DNA of 64,000 bases from Ditylenchus dipsaci (GCA_004194705.1 SADC01001393.1:62001-126000), one strand, 5' to 3'. Shown: positions 10,101 through 20,193, numbered from the stretch's first letter. Numbers and translations are program-made. The notes: a model not told the origin generated them from the letters alone.

Positions 10101-13100
10101 TGGAAGAAGCTATTCTTTCATTTCTCAGAATCTAGCAAAATCTCTTTGCAGACAATATTTTTTACTTTGCTGCCTTCCTTGGGATTAATGGCAACTTTAA
10201 TATACAGGGTGTCCCAAAAAAAATCCCTACGCTTTAAAGGCACCGTACGGCAATTTTTTTATATCACTTTTTTTGAACAATATGTAATTTTGTAGCCCTG
10301 GAATTTCTCTATCGAATGGTATATAAACATTTTTTTACTGAAAAAAAATTATTTAAAAATTGACAGGACAAAATTTAAAACCTCGATTTCAAATCCGGAA
10401 TTTTCAACTTTTGTTAAAAATGAAATTTTTAAAAAATTTAGAAATTTGAGTGTTCAGATATGGTCCTTTGAAAAAAAGCTCAGAATGAAAAAAATGCATT
10501 TTTCAAAATGCCTATCAACTTCTAAAATGACCTAAAATGTGTTAAGAGCCAATAACAACTTTTCGGAACAAGTTCACAAAATCGTTATGTACCAATCGAA
10601 AGAGAAAGCAAGAGCTACAAATCATGTATTCGAGAAACATCTGCAAAAAATCGGCTATAAATAAGCAGCCTAAAAATAAGTTACGAATTCTTTCGTTTAA
10701 CAAAAGGCTGAAAATTCCCGGATTTGAAATCGAGGTTTTAAATTTTGTCCTGTCAATTTTAAATAATTTATTTTTTCAGTAAAAAATGTTTATATACCAT
10801 TCGATAGAGAAATTCCAGGGCTACAAAATTACATATTGTTTAAAAAAAGTGATGTAAAAAAATTGCCGTACGGTGCCTTTGAAGCGTAGGGATTTTTTTT
10901 GGACACCCTGTAATCCCAAGCTCGGGCTCTTGAAAAAATCGACATACCGTATTTCCTCTAATATAACACCGGTGGGTTTATTTTCAAACCCTTCTGAGGG
11001 TGGGTTTATTAGAGTCATTTTGAGATTTTTGTGGCTTCAACCAAAATCCAAAAGCGGAATCGGTAGAGCTCGTGGAACTAAGAAAACGCAAAAAACAGCT
11101 TTGCAGAATATTTACTCTGTTCCGAGATACAGACACTGGAAGTTGAGGGGTGGGTTTATTAGAGCGGGTGGTTATATTAGAGGAAATACGGTAGGTCATT
11201 CCATGTGAAAATACAGGATCTGTTAAATCCAATCCCACAAAATCAATTGTTTGACCCTGACTTTTATTAATTGTCATTGCAAAACATGGTTTTACAGGAA
11301 ATAGTTTTCTTTTCAATTCGAATGGAAACTTTGAATTTGTTAAAGGGGCATGATCGCGCAGGATGGGGAGAAAAGGCGCAAACCAGCAGTTCTTTTCTTT
11401 CTCGATAAATTTTTACATTCGTTCTAGCCTAGATTTTTTTAGTTTTCTGTCTAGTTTTTAAAAGCAGTATAAGGTCATCTATATCAGATTTGACGCAGAA
11501 CGAGTGAAAAATGGGACGATTCGAAAAAATTCGAAAAAAAAACTGCTGGTTCGCGCCTTAACGTACGGGCACGCCCCTTTAAAGTCAATTTTGTAATCAA
11601 AACTGTTTCCCTTATTTTTTCAAATGTTAAAAGTTTGCACTCCAAAAGGTTTTTATGCATAATGACCACAGTCTTTCTTGTACCATTGCAAAGACCTGTG
11701 GCGGAATTTAAATTCTTTATTAGCATAACAGGGCACCCTTTAGTCAATCTTAATTCATGTGGAGGTAGTCCAGTTTCATTGAGCGAATGTAAAAATTCAT
11801 CTGGGTATTCTATGTAATTTGTGGCAGGTCACCACCTACATGATATACACTTAAAAATGTTTTCGTTTTGTGGCCTTTTTCGGCAAGACAATTCAAAATT
11901 TGATTGTTAATATCCAACACCTTATCGTTTGGGGCAGTCAAAATGACTCTTTTTGACATTTCAGTAAAGCTACTTTTGTCAATAAATTCTCCGAATATTT
12001 CATCAATCAAATTTTCTTTGGCTATACAATGAACCGGTATTTTTTATGAACTCGTGTTCATCGTTTTCAATTTCTCCATTACCCAATCTTAGCAAAAAGT
12101 CGGCAAAGTCAATTTGTTCGGGCACGTTAAGTTTATCGTCTTTCTGTAAAGCCCTCTTATTTTCCTTCAATCTGAAGTCTTAAAAAAGTTTCCATAGACA
12201 CGAATTTTTTACAGAGGGCAACCAATTGGCTTCATGCAGCTCTTTCTTTTACAGCAATATTTGCCTGAAGTCACCGCCGACAATCATTATTTTCCCACCA
12301 AATGGCAGATTATTTTTCATGAGCTTCTTCTATTTACGATTTATAATTTCGAGCGCGAACTTTGGCACCATAGAAATTTTATCCACAGTAAAACTTGTGT
12401 CTCTATCAAATCTTTTCCAACTTTGTTATTAGGCTTTGCCTTTGAAGATGCTGCATGTGTAACATTAAAAGGTAAACTAAAAGTTCTATGCATCGTTTGA
12501 CCATCGGGCAATTGATTTGCAGCTATACCCATCCAACTGGACGTTTTGTACTTTATGTCATGTGCTCCAAATAAGTGACGAAGAGTTTTATACTTGTATG
12601 TTTTTCCCGATCCACCCGGACCATCGATTGATATGCCCCCATTTTTCAAATTTCCTGATTTCATTTGATCAACTTTCTGAAGCACATGTTTAACAATGTT
12701 TTCTTGTCTCTCATTAATTTTCTTTTGCATCGGAACTCCGAGCTTTAATTCATTTGTTTTATCCCAGGAATCGGCAATGCCCGTATTTACGAATTTATGC
12801 TCTTTGTTCTATCCAAATATTTTTTGTGCGAAACAGTAAATACGTAGCAAAAAATAGGAGATCAAAAAATGATTTATACAGAATATTTGCATGAATTACA
12901 AAAATAATAAAACTTTTGAGACACCCTGCACTCTATAATTTTACAAACACCTTCACTCTCAATTCAGAGGGCAACAAAAACTTTTTCATCAGCAACCTTA
13001 ATTATAGTTGTTTGTGCTTTTAAGTAAGCTAACATGTTGAATATCAGGGTTCCGGAAAGACATCTGCATGAGTTAGCCAAAACTGGCCAAAAAGTGGGCT

Positions 13101-13704
13101 AATGAAATCAGTGATTTCTAAACAACTTTTATAAGTTATTTAAAAAATTGTTTTTTACTACCGGCGCAACAGCGGTGCCAGCGCCGGTTCAGCGCCCCTA
13201 AAATCAGCCTGAACTTGGTGCCGGAACCGGCCCGGTGGGCTCCCGTTTTTTACAGTCGGCGCTGGTGCCGATTTTTCCCAAGGTGGATAAATCAGTACTT
13301 AGAAAGTATTTTTTCTACTGGTCGCCAATAAAGTATGGTGCAGAAAAAATACAAATTTGCATAAATATACAAGACATACAAAAATGATACAAAATTTTAC
13401 TGATCTTCTTTTGTCTTTTTAACTGTACTTTAGTCTAAATCTCCTTCCGCAGTAAAAAGCAAAGTTGTACAAAGAACACAGCTCTACAACTGTTTTTTCT
13501 GCGGAAGAAGATTTAGACAAAAGTACAGTTAAAAAGACAAAAGAAGATCAGTAAAATTTTGTATCATTTTTGTATGTCTTGTATATTTATGCAAATTTGT
13601 ATTTTTTCCGCACCATACAATAAAGTCAATTAGTTGCTTCCGATGTCTCTTACTTTCAATTAATTTTCAGGGGACATCACGGAGAACCGATGGGCACCTA
13701 CTGA
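7117..13704 (+). CDS. NDUFB2: NADH dehydrogenase 1 beta subcomplex subunit 2-like (complex I), spliced
   Basis: Accessory subunit of mitochondrial complex I in the inner membrane. Proposed exons: 7117-7526, 7603-7740, 7786-7874 and, by inference, 13671-13704. Residues 1-40 are rich in Arg, Ser and Leu without acidic clusters, as in a mitochondrial presequence. Exon 2 encodes ahead of a membrane helix FTYRIAHNHVLRGEF, then GLFFTLLFYNLYWHPDQLV. Exon 3 carries the family hallmark GHFYEPY...TDEELGIPPDD. The helix and its upstream half are in different frames because the G run at 7681-7685 seems one G short; I read this as a consensus error. Without the last exon, translation stops at 7887. With a GT at 7875 joined to the TTTTCAG at 13670, the end becomes PEYWGHHGEPMGTY, followed by AATAAA near 13861. 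The N-terminal start is uncertain. Family call firm, last exon moderate. Confidence 0.75.
7911..8352. mobile_element. Foldback element with mirrored GTAAGTGTAAAT arrays
   Basis: Ends are TTATGGCTCCTTCACGACGTAAG and CTTACGTCGTGAGGAGCCATTA. Both arms are arrays of GTAAGTGTAAAT-type 6/12-bp units, in inverse orientation on either side of a unique centre (about 8050-8180). It lies at the start of the proposed NDUFB2 last intron. Confidence 0.8.
8353..8725. other. Intronic/intergenic, no feature recognised
   Basis: AT-rich sequence between two foldbacks. No splice-flanked open frame or repeat match was recognised. Confidence 0.3.
8726..9684. mobile_element. Foldback element with mirrored GAAAGTTGAAAGT arrays
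   Basis: Left end GGGGCCTATTCCAACAGTTGAAAG and right end CTTTCAACTGTTGGAATAGGCCCC are inverse. Left-arm units are AGTTGAAAGTGAA-like and right-arm units ACTTTCAACTTTC-like. A CCAAGTGG foldback MITE (8910-9293) is inserted between the arms, so two palindromes are nested. Confidence 0.8.
8910..9293. mobile_element. CCAAGTGG foldback MITE, copy 2
   Basis: Left GCGGGAATTCAAATTTTACAG...AACCAACCAAACC is mirrored by GGTTTGGTTGGTTCAAAC...AATTCCGC. CCAAGTGGTCGTCCACTTGG lies at 8946 and its inverse at about 9235. The core has TGAAGATGGTTTGATA on the left and the reverse on the right. Confidence 0.8.
9685..10110. other. Intron/intergenic: GGCGCCGGTGCC words, AT-rich tail
   Basis: Short GC-rich words (GGCACCGGCGCCC at 9692, GGCGCCACCGGCGCC at 9847) sit in AT-rich DNA with TAATGTAATTT repeats (9905-9975). 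The words resemble subterminal words of hAT MITEs elsewhere in the window. No complete element is delimited. Confidence 0.3.
10203..10912. mobile_element. TACAGGGTGTCC MITE with ~200-bp inverted repeats
   Basis: Begins TACAGGGTGTCCCAAAAAAAATCCC and ends GGATTTTTTTTGGACACCCTGTA. The arms stay inverse for about 200 bp (CGTACGGCAATTTTTT...). TA is duplicated. Ends of this type are common in Tc1/mariner-related non-autonomous elements. It splits the helicase C-terminus. Confidence 0.85.
10945..11193. mobile_element. TACCGTATTTCC MITE, copy 1
   Basis: TIRs TACCGTATTTCCTCTAATATAAC / GTTATATTAGAGGAAATACGGTA with TA duplication. Other copies: 24056-24206, 54479-54725 and a broken one at 40390-40790. 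All carry GAGATTTT...AACCAAAATC...GGTAGAGCTCG-like interior except the short 24056 copy. Inserted in the helicase after HGMTY. Confidence 0.85.
11340..11582. mobile_element. TTAA-flanked MITE, family member 2
   Basis: Nearly identical to 4158-4398 (TTAAAGGGGCATGATCG ... GGGCACGCCCCTTTAA). Deleting it with one TTAA joins helicase codons for KLTLTNSKFPF in frame. This shows directly that TTAA is the target duplication. Confidence 0.9.
12807..13325. other. Intron/intergenic with GGCGCTGGTGCCG words
   Basis: AT-rich DNA. At 13158-13275 several GCGCCGGTTC / GGTGCCGGAACCGG / GGCGCTGGTGCCG words cluster, similar to hAT subterminal words. GAGACACCCTGCA at 12920 resembles a TACAGGGTGTCTC transposon end. 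No gene is seen. Confidence 0.35.
13334..13617. mobile_element. Palindromic MITE with 8-bp target duplication CAATAAAG
   Basis: TIRs TATGGTGCAGAAAAAATACAAATTTGC and GCAAATTTGTATTTTTTCCGCACCATA extend over about 110 bp. The flanks are perfect direct repeats CAATAAAG (13326-13333 and 13618-13625). An 8-bp duplication fits hAT-type transposition. It lies 50 bp upstream of the proposed last NDUFB2 exon. Confidence 0.9.
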
Positions 13705-13858
13705 TTGGCAGTCAAATGAAAAATGACCATCTCTACAGAGCATCAAATCATCGTAATTACTGTTCATCTCCTTGTGTTTGCTTGTATTGTCTCCCGGTGT
13801 GGGTGACTCTTATTGCCGATTAGCATTTTCTCGATAGGTGTTTGTGTAAAAGTAGTTG

Positions 13859-13866
13859 CAATAAAG
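13859..13866 (+). terminator. Polyadenylation signal AATAAA downstream of NDUFB2 last exon
   Basis: GCAATAAAG lies about 155 bp after the proposed stop at 13702-13704. No AATAAA follows the alternative stop at 7887 until inside a foldback element, which favours the distal exon. Confidence 0.4.
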
Positions 13867-13941
13867 AACTTTTAAATTAGTCTTTATTCTTGCAAGTAAA
13901 AGGCACATTTTGCAGGTTGAAAATTGAGATTGCTGGTTGTG

Positions 13942-16900
13942 TTAGACCATTTCCAGGTCTAAGTTGTAAGCGTGTGCTTTGACGTTGTGCAGTTTCCCAT
14001 TCTTAAGCCTGAGAAGCCAGGGTGGTCTTCTAGTCCTATTGTCTTTTTTCGTCTTTAAAGCATGAAGTCTGTGGGTTGGAGAAGTGTCTGATTCATCAAT
14101 TTCTTCTTGGTCAAGAATCAGGCATTCTTGTTGAGGAGACTCAGCTCCAATGTTGCAGAAGTCCCCTATAATGATATTTGTTGTTCACGTCTAACTTTTG
14201 ACTTTGTATACGATGACTCGATGGACAAGTTTTAGCTTTCGAGTCATGCGCTGAAACACGGTTTCAAGTATTAGTTGTTTCTGGGATTACACTTTCTGGT
14301 ATATAATTTATTTTTCTTTCACGAATTACTGCTCAGAATTTATTTTTTAAGGTCTTGAATTTTTTACAAAACATATAAAAGGCAATGAGAATAGTTTGAA
14401 TCGAAATGTCGGTAGAGTCTAAGCCTAAATACACGCGAAAGTCTGGTCTATTAGTAACTTTCACTGATAAAGGTAGGCTTATTATTGATTCTGCCATCAA
14501 TTAGCTGATTTTTACTGCTAATAATTAAAAGATTGCGATTTGAGGTTAGTATTAGTCTAACTAATAGAAAACTGCTAGAATAGAATCCCCTCCACGGGGA
14601 GCGATCAGGTGGAACAGATAACTTCATATTCGTGTTTCTCGACCCGATTTCATGAGAAAGCTGCGCGTTATTTTGGTTCTGAGAAAAAACATTTTTCGAA
14701 CCACAGGGGTATCATGGTTTTTTAGTCAAAATTTGAAAAAATTAAATTGGCGCCTTTTGAATTTTAAAGGGATTAAGGGCTGTATAGGGAGGGGAAGGGA
14801 ATAAAAGGCCACTAATGGCCACTAATCACACAGGGCCCACTAACAAGATGATGTTGAATATAGCCCCGAAGGGGGCGCAGGGAACTTGAGAGTTAGAGAT
14901 GCGCGCACTCACTTACCTTAGACATGATTCCGAGAAGTACTTTTGATCAAAAAATGCGTATAGAGTCTCTTTTTGCCATGGCCCAGTTGAAAAACATGGT
15001 GTGGCAGTCGAAGAATACATATATTTACTTATCTATTGTTCTGCCATAAAAGCGGCCCCTTTTATTCCCTTCCCCTCCCAATACAGCCCTTATTCCCTTT
15101 AAAATTCAAAAGTCGCCAATTTAAATTTTTCAAATTTTGACTAAAAACCATGATAGCCCCTGTGGTTTGAATTTTCGAAAAAATTTTCGAATTGTCGAGG
15201 TTCGAAAACTTTTTTTTCTCAGAATCAAAAAAACTAGTGTTGGCGGCGGGTTGAGTAACCCGCGGGTAAACCCGAAACCCAAACCCGGAAATTGTGGAAA
15301 ACCCGAACCCGAAACCCGTCCGTTCACCTCTGAAAACCCGCCGGGTAACCCGATCACACTGCCGGGTAACCCGATCACAAATGGTTGAATTGTTTAAGCA
15401 AATGGTTGAATTGTTCTGTCTCTGGTCTTTGTCTCGCCTATTCTGTCTCTGATCTATGTTTCGTTTAACGTTTCACCTTTTAGATGCATAACATTTGGCG
15501 GATCAATCTTTATGAAAGGAAATCTTCGAAACAGGTCAAGCAGTCTGATGTTGTCGTGTGCAACGCCTGCCGAGAAAATAATCAGAAGAGGTGCGAGCTG
15601 AAGATTTCTGATGGAAGCCTCTCTACTCTTTTTCGGCATTTGAAGCAGCATGAGGAGTACAAGCAGAAGTTCGACAAGCTGGAGAACAAATCCGGAGAAG
15701 TGTGGGCAATGGAAAGGTTCGTCGTACGCCCATCAGGTTAGAACTTCTTTTGTGCTGACTGATTTTTATACGTATTCATTCAGGTGGATTGAGCTCTTTG
15801 GACAAGAGAGTGATAAATTACGTTGCTGAAAACTGCGTCTCCTTTAACTCAATCAAATCCCACTCTTTTATCTCTCTGTTCAGCAGCACCAATTCCAGTG
15901 AGAAACTCAAAAAGCGGAGGCATTATTCTGAGTACGTTCTTCCGCGTGCTTACGAAGCAGTCACCAGTCTGGTTGAGTCGAAGCTGGACATGTGCCAATC
16001 GCTCTCATTCACAACGGATATCTGGACGTCGCAGTCAGGTCACTCATTTATCAGGTAATTAACTTTGGGTTTAACTGTTTTGCTTTTAGTTTAACTGTTT
16101 TTTATTTAGTCTAACCTCTCACGGAATAGACTCTGAATGGAAGAGGGTCAAGTACATTCTTGCGATTAAAAAACTTCCAGGAAGCCACAGCGGAGCAAAC
16201 ATCAACAGGGCCATTGAGAAGATCTTGGAAGAATGGAGCATCCCAAGGAGCAAATGTCACGTCTTTCTTCGAGACAGAGCGGCGAACATGAAGAAAGCCT
16301 TTAAAGGTAACTTTAAATGTTGTTTAGTTTTCAAATGTGCATTTAAGCTGTTTAAGATCGTTCAAACATGCCACCTGTGCTGCGCATAAGACCAATCTTG
16401 CTGTCAAAGCCACCATTTCTTCCGGAAGTCCGTCAATCGAAGAGGGCCTCAAGAAGTGACGATGCATCGCGGGTCATTTAGGCGGGTCTCGTGGATCTCT
16501 TGCAAGGGGTCATTTGCGAGATATTCAGAAGGATCTACTTATACAGGTTATAGTGATTGATAATGAACTGATTTACTTTCTCTTGCTTAAGGACATTGCC
16601 ACTCGATGGAACTACACTTTGGCGATGGCGGAGCGTCTCATTCAACAAAGAAGAGCAGTGGAAACCTGTTTTGGTCGTCATGAGCCTGCAATCGAAGCTC
16701 TCAGTGGGACCGAATGGCGAATTCTCAAACAACTTATTGATCTTCTCGAGCCAGCGGATGCTTTTACAAGGGATATGTGCAAAGAAGATTCTCACCTTGG
16801 ACTTCGAATTGCCATCTCTCGGATGCTTTTGAAAGAAGTGGCTGAGATAAGCGTCCCAGATCTGCAGAATGAGAAGTCTCTTTTGATGGCGAAGATCCAG

Positions 16901-17785
16901 TCGAGATTTAATGTGTTGCAGCTTGAAAATCACAAATCTTGCAACAGTTGTGGATGAGCCAGCTGCAAAGAACCGAGAAGTCTTTTTGCGTGTCAGATGA
17001 ATATCAACCAGGAAGAGGGGAATCCGCGCCCGGCTACTACTTTGACGCAGAATCTGGAGTTTGTAAGTGATTGAAATGTCTTTTGGTTGATAATATAATG
17101 CCATTTAGGAGATAATCGCCTATAACGCTGAAATGCCTATCCCGTTGGACTCGGATCCGCTCGTCTATTGGCAGAAGAACATGGTGCGCTTTCCACTGTT
17201 GTCCAAGGCAGCTCGTCGTTACCTATCAGTTCCGCCTACGTCCCAGCCAAGTGAGCAGCTTTTCAGTCACGCCAGAGATGTGTTCCACTACAAAAGAAGC
17301 CAGTTGGATTCCTTTAACGCAGAGCAACTCATATTATTGAACAGATCTCTCCATGATGTTAACTTTACTTACTGAATTGTTGTTAGTTGTTTGATTTTTG
17401 CGATATTTTCAATAAAATTGTTAAAATTTTGTTTTTGAGGAAAATACGAAAACCCGCGGGTAACCCGGAAATATATTTTCGGGTTACCCGGAACCCGGGT
17501 TCCGCTGAAAACCCGAACCCGGAACCCGTACGACCCCCCATTCGCCAACACTAAAAAAACGCGCGGCTTTCTTATGAAATCGGGGTCAAGAAACACGAAT
17601 ATGAGATTATCTCCTCCACCTGATCACTCCCCGTGGGGGGGGGATTCGTCACTGCAACCGAAAAACTTGCCAATTGTCCACCAGCAATCGAACGTTAGTG
17701 ACAACACCATAGCCAAAAGGCAAACGATCATGGCACACAGGAGAATGGCCACTGCTACTACTCCGCTCAGAGTCACATTTCGAAC
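13942..17785 (-). CDS. Cys-rich single-pass membrane protein, last two exons (5' part not found)
   Basis: Not recognised as a named family. Exon A (17785-17653, after TTGTATTCTAG) encodes VRNVTLSGVVAVAILL, a hydrophobic helix of about 25 residues, then FDCWWTIGKFFGC. Exon B (14165-13945, after ATCATTATAG, stop at 13942-13944) encodes DFCNIGAESPQQECL, an acidic stretch, and a basic tail rich in K/R/P ending in LDLEMV. The phases match if the GT at 17652 is the donor, giving an Arg codon across the junction. The 3.5-kb intron is almost entirely a foldback element (14577-17652) that itself carries a hAT transposon, and the donor lies directly at the element's edge. Neither exon starts with Met, so upstream exons must exist beyond 17790. 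Function unknown; exon structure fairly convincing. Confidence 0.55.
15235..17553 (+). mobile_element. hAT DNA transposon, full length with near-perfect TSD
   Basis: TIRs are TAGTGTTGGCG and CGCCAACACTA. The flanking A-tract AAAAAAAC (15227-15234) recurs right after the right end (17553-17560), a 7-8 bp duplication whose exact length is blurred by the homopolymer. Subterminal regions on both sides hold many copies of CCCGCGGGTAACCCG / GGAACCCG words, typical of hAT transposase-binding arrays. Paralogous foldbacks (for example 50860) show the unoccupied site AATCAAAAAAACAGCC. Confidence 0.92.
15484..17374 (+). pseudogene. hAT transposase (BED zinc finger, RNase-H-like core, hATC), mutated
   Basis: Transposase of the enclosing hAT element; cuts and reinserts DNA. 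Visible parts: BED finger VVCNACREN...LFRHLKQHEEY (C2H2, 15558-15660); FTTDIWTS (first catalytic Asp region, about 16011); HVFLRDRAANMKKAFKG (second Asp, about 16258); CAAHKTNLAVK (about 16377); DIATRWNYTL (16591); and the C-terminal hATC dimerisation region FPLLSKAARRYLSVPPTSQPSEQLFS, ending in NFTY. Introns: 15740-15783, 16055-16110, about 16307-16354, 16545-16590, about 17063-17108. Lesions: an in-frame TGA at about 16457 before RCIAGHL and at least one frameshift around 16920-17000. Fragments are in the right order and near full length, so inactivation is recent, or partly assembly error. Confidence 0.85.
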
Positions 17786-17789
17786 CTAG

Positions 17790-18090
17790 AATACAAAAAA
17801 AAGTTAGTTCCAGCTGACTCTCTATTCTTATTGCTTTTAACTTAATAAAAACGATCATGTCTATTTATTACAGTTTTTCGGTCGTTTTACGGTAACAAGC
17901 GCTTATAAATATTCTTGCAATGGATAAATCACAAAACATTTGAAGAACGAAATACGCTCGAATATATCGAAAAGCATTGAAAAACCTGTGCCAGTCTCAA
18001 AATAGATTGAGATTGATCACTAAGGATTATACTGGTGGAGGTGGATGTATAGTCCGATGCAAGGATAGGTAAGCGACCAAGATAGAAGGC
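17790..18090. other. Intergenic, no feature recognised
   Basis: AT-rich; upstream exons of the minus-strand membrane protein would be expected near here, but none could be supported. Confidence 0.3.
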
Positions 18091-18876
18091 TTACAAGGGA
18101 CCTTTCCGTCGTGTGAATTTCTGGCGCTAGTAGCGAATACCCCCCCCCAAGCATCCGACCTTTAAAAATTGCTGTAACCACCTTGCAAACAACAAGTTTA
18201 GGCTTAGCCCTTAGGCTTGGGGGTAGGCCAGCGTACGGAAGTTGTGACTAATGAAGAGTTTGCGCACATTTTCCGGGGTCTGGGACATAAATTTGGGTAC
18301 TTTTTACTAAAGTAAAAAAGTGAAAATCGTTGGGGGGGGTATTCGCTACTAGCGTCGAACTTTTTTTATGTATACCTTTGAGTTTTTATTACTAAAATGT
18401 TGGCCAGATATTAGTGGTCATTCTAATGAAGAAAATTTTACAAGTTTACATAAAAAAATTTCAAGACCAGCAAAACCAAGTCACATAACAGCGTTTTACG
18501 TGACCTTATTTCTGTAAGACTCTGTTGTGTGACCTGATTTTGTTTATTTCTGAATTTTATTCATATAGATTTAAATATTTTTTATTACCAAAATACTTGC
18601 TAGATTCTAGCGGTCATTTTGAGTACCAAATTCACATAACTCGAAAATAAAAATTTTGTGAGCAAAATACATTGAATAAAGATAACCAACTAAAACCATG
18701 ATACCCTTATCATGGTTATTTCAGAACTTTGATCCAATCATAGTACCACTTTTTTCGGTAATATCGCCTCATGGGGAGAGTTTCACTTAGAAATCCTACA
18801 TGCTCTACAAGAATATGCAATAAAAAATTTACGTGATTGTGTCTTCAAAATCACACCCCGAGAGGGTCCCTTGTTA
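18091..18876. mobile_element. Foldback with TTACAAGGGACC ends, nested C-run palindrome
   Basis: TTACAAGGGACCTTTCC on the left and GGGTCCCTTGTTA on the right form the termini. The inner palindrome 18123-18357 has GCGCTAGTAGCGAATACCCCCCCC and its inverse. The same outer ends occur at 34065 and 36372. Confidence 0.55.
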
Positions 18877-18879
18877 GAG

Positions 18880-20190
18880 TCATCGGCAAGAGTCATCGCT
18901 AGAGTCATCGCGCCGCCGGCAAAAAAAGACATCTGAAAAGCGCCGGCGGCGAAAATTTTACTGACCCGGCGCTGCAGCTGGGAAATAAAAAAAGCGCCGG
19001 CGCTTTTTTTATTTTTGGCGAGCGTTTAAGAATGATTAGAGTATTGCGGACCACTATTCCATAAACTTAGGCTGTTTATACCCACTTGCTATGATTAATG
19101 ATAATAAGATATATCAATGTTTTGGTCTAGTAAAACCTTGTTCGCTCTAGACGATATTTAAGCAACCTGTTTTCAAATTTTAGCCTATTCAACAAATTTC
19201 TTATTCTCAGACGTAGGCCTAGTTAAACTAGTTGTATTTACAGCTGTTATCCAGAATACGAAGTAAAGTTGGATATTTCAGATTTTTGATACTTTAAAAT
19301 ACGTATATTGATCGAGCAAGGGATATATAGCCAAATTTTTTAATTTTATTTACCCAAATTTTTACAACTCTATTTACCAATGTACAAACTCTACTTACCA
19401 GCGCTTCAATACTGCTATTGCCACTCATTACACCAAATCAGCAAATTAAATCAGAAAATAAAAGTACAGATTGACACAAGATCCCAAGAATACAAGCTAC
19501 CAATATTCAGGGCCGATACTTCATGCTGGCACACTAATTCCTTATTTACCCAAACAAAACAGCGAAAATACTTTTCTGGGAGCTAGGACCCAACCCAGTA
19601 AGGGTTAGTAGTGAGAGGGCTCAGCTGCTCAGGTCTTATGAATATTTATTTTTGCTGGCTTGCCAGCGGTCACTGAAGGGCAAATACCCCCCCCCTCACT
19701 ACTGCCACTAATAAACAAATTGTTAGCCGAGAACAAAGGATTAGTGTGCACGCAAAAAGAATAAGAACAAGAATTATTAGTTGGAGTACTGGATGTGCAT
19801 GTGTTTTTGCCGCAGAAAAAACTCTTTTTTGGGCTTAGAGCAGCAGGTTTTATGGCCTAGTGGGAACAACAATAGAAAAACATTGATGCTCGCGGCTACC
19901 ATTAATTAATGTCGTCTTCTTCCCAGTGAGGGTAGAATTGCTTGGGCTAGGTTTGGGAAGACCAAAAAAGCAGTTGATACTTAGGCTTTTTGGATTGTTG
20001 GAATGGGAAAAGCAGAAAATAAAATGGATAATGTTTGATTTTTTTATTGCAAAAGTAGATAAAAAAGTGATAAACAGAAGGAATAGGAGGAATTAATTTC
20101 CTTCAAGAAAGAAAATATGGAGAAGGAAGTTTTCAAAGCCTAAAATTGAGTGAAATTACGTAAAATTCACAAATACATACAGAATGAAAA
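18880..20190. other. Intergenic: GCGCCGGCGGCG hairpins, C-run fragment, no gene
   Basis: At 18907-19012, CGCCGCCGGC / GCGCCGGCGGCG words make a GC-rich fold in AT-rich DNA. At 19655-19705, AATACCCCCCCC with CACTGAAGG resembles a C-run element end. The open frame at 19380-19586 has no recognisable features. Confidence 0.35.
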
Positions 20191-20193
20191 ATT

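Larger units (their letters stand above)
10118..12806 (-). pseudogene. Helitron-type PIF1 helicase, C-terminal part, interrupted by three MITEs
   Basis: Read right to left on the minus strand, the segment contains in order: a Walker A motif GPGGSGKTYKYKTL (about 12640); a Walker-B-like VDKISMV; GGDFRQIL (motif III, about 12260); the Helitron-typical FADFLLRLGNGE; RVILTAPNDKVLDINNQIL; KGCPVMLIKNLN...GLCNGT; MTINKSQGQTID (motif VI region); HGMTYV; and the terminal KNIVCKEIL with a stop at 10118-10120. PIF1-family helicases unwind DNA during rolling-circle transposition. The upstream Rep/HUH part is absent. At least one frameshift lies near 12350. MITEs at 11340-11582, 10945-11193 and 10203-10912 interrupt it; removing the first two restores the frame. 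It is a dead copy. Confidence 0.85.
14577..17652. mobile_element. GAATCCCC foldback element containing a hAT insertion
   Basis: Left end TAGAATCCCCTCCACGGGG and right end CCCCGTGGGG...GGATTC are inverse. Arms share TTCATATTCGTGTTTCTCGAC, AAATTGGCGCCTTTTGAATTTTAAAGGGATTAAGGG and GGGAGGGGAAGGGAATAAAAG. The centre keeps a damaged UUCG hairpin (CCCCGAAGGGGGCGCAGGG, 14871). Relatives: 34959-35400 (left half) and 50225-50955. The right arm is split by the hAT at 15235-17553. Confidence 0.75.

Noticed and set aside
14406..14473. First exon MSVESKPKYTRKSGLLVTFTDK with a GTAGGC donor
   Set aside because: Only 22 codons, inside the intron of the minus-strand membrane gene; no following plus-strand exon could be found.
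15130..15388. Frames with GLPGSVIGLPGG / GNPITLPGNPIT
   Set aside because: They come from the CGGGTAACCCG subterminal array of the hAT element.
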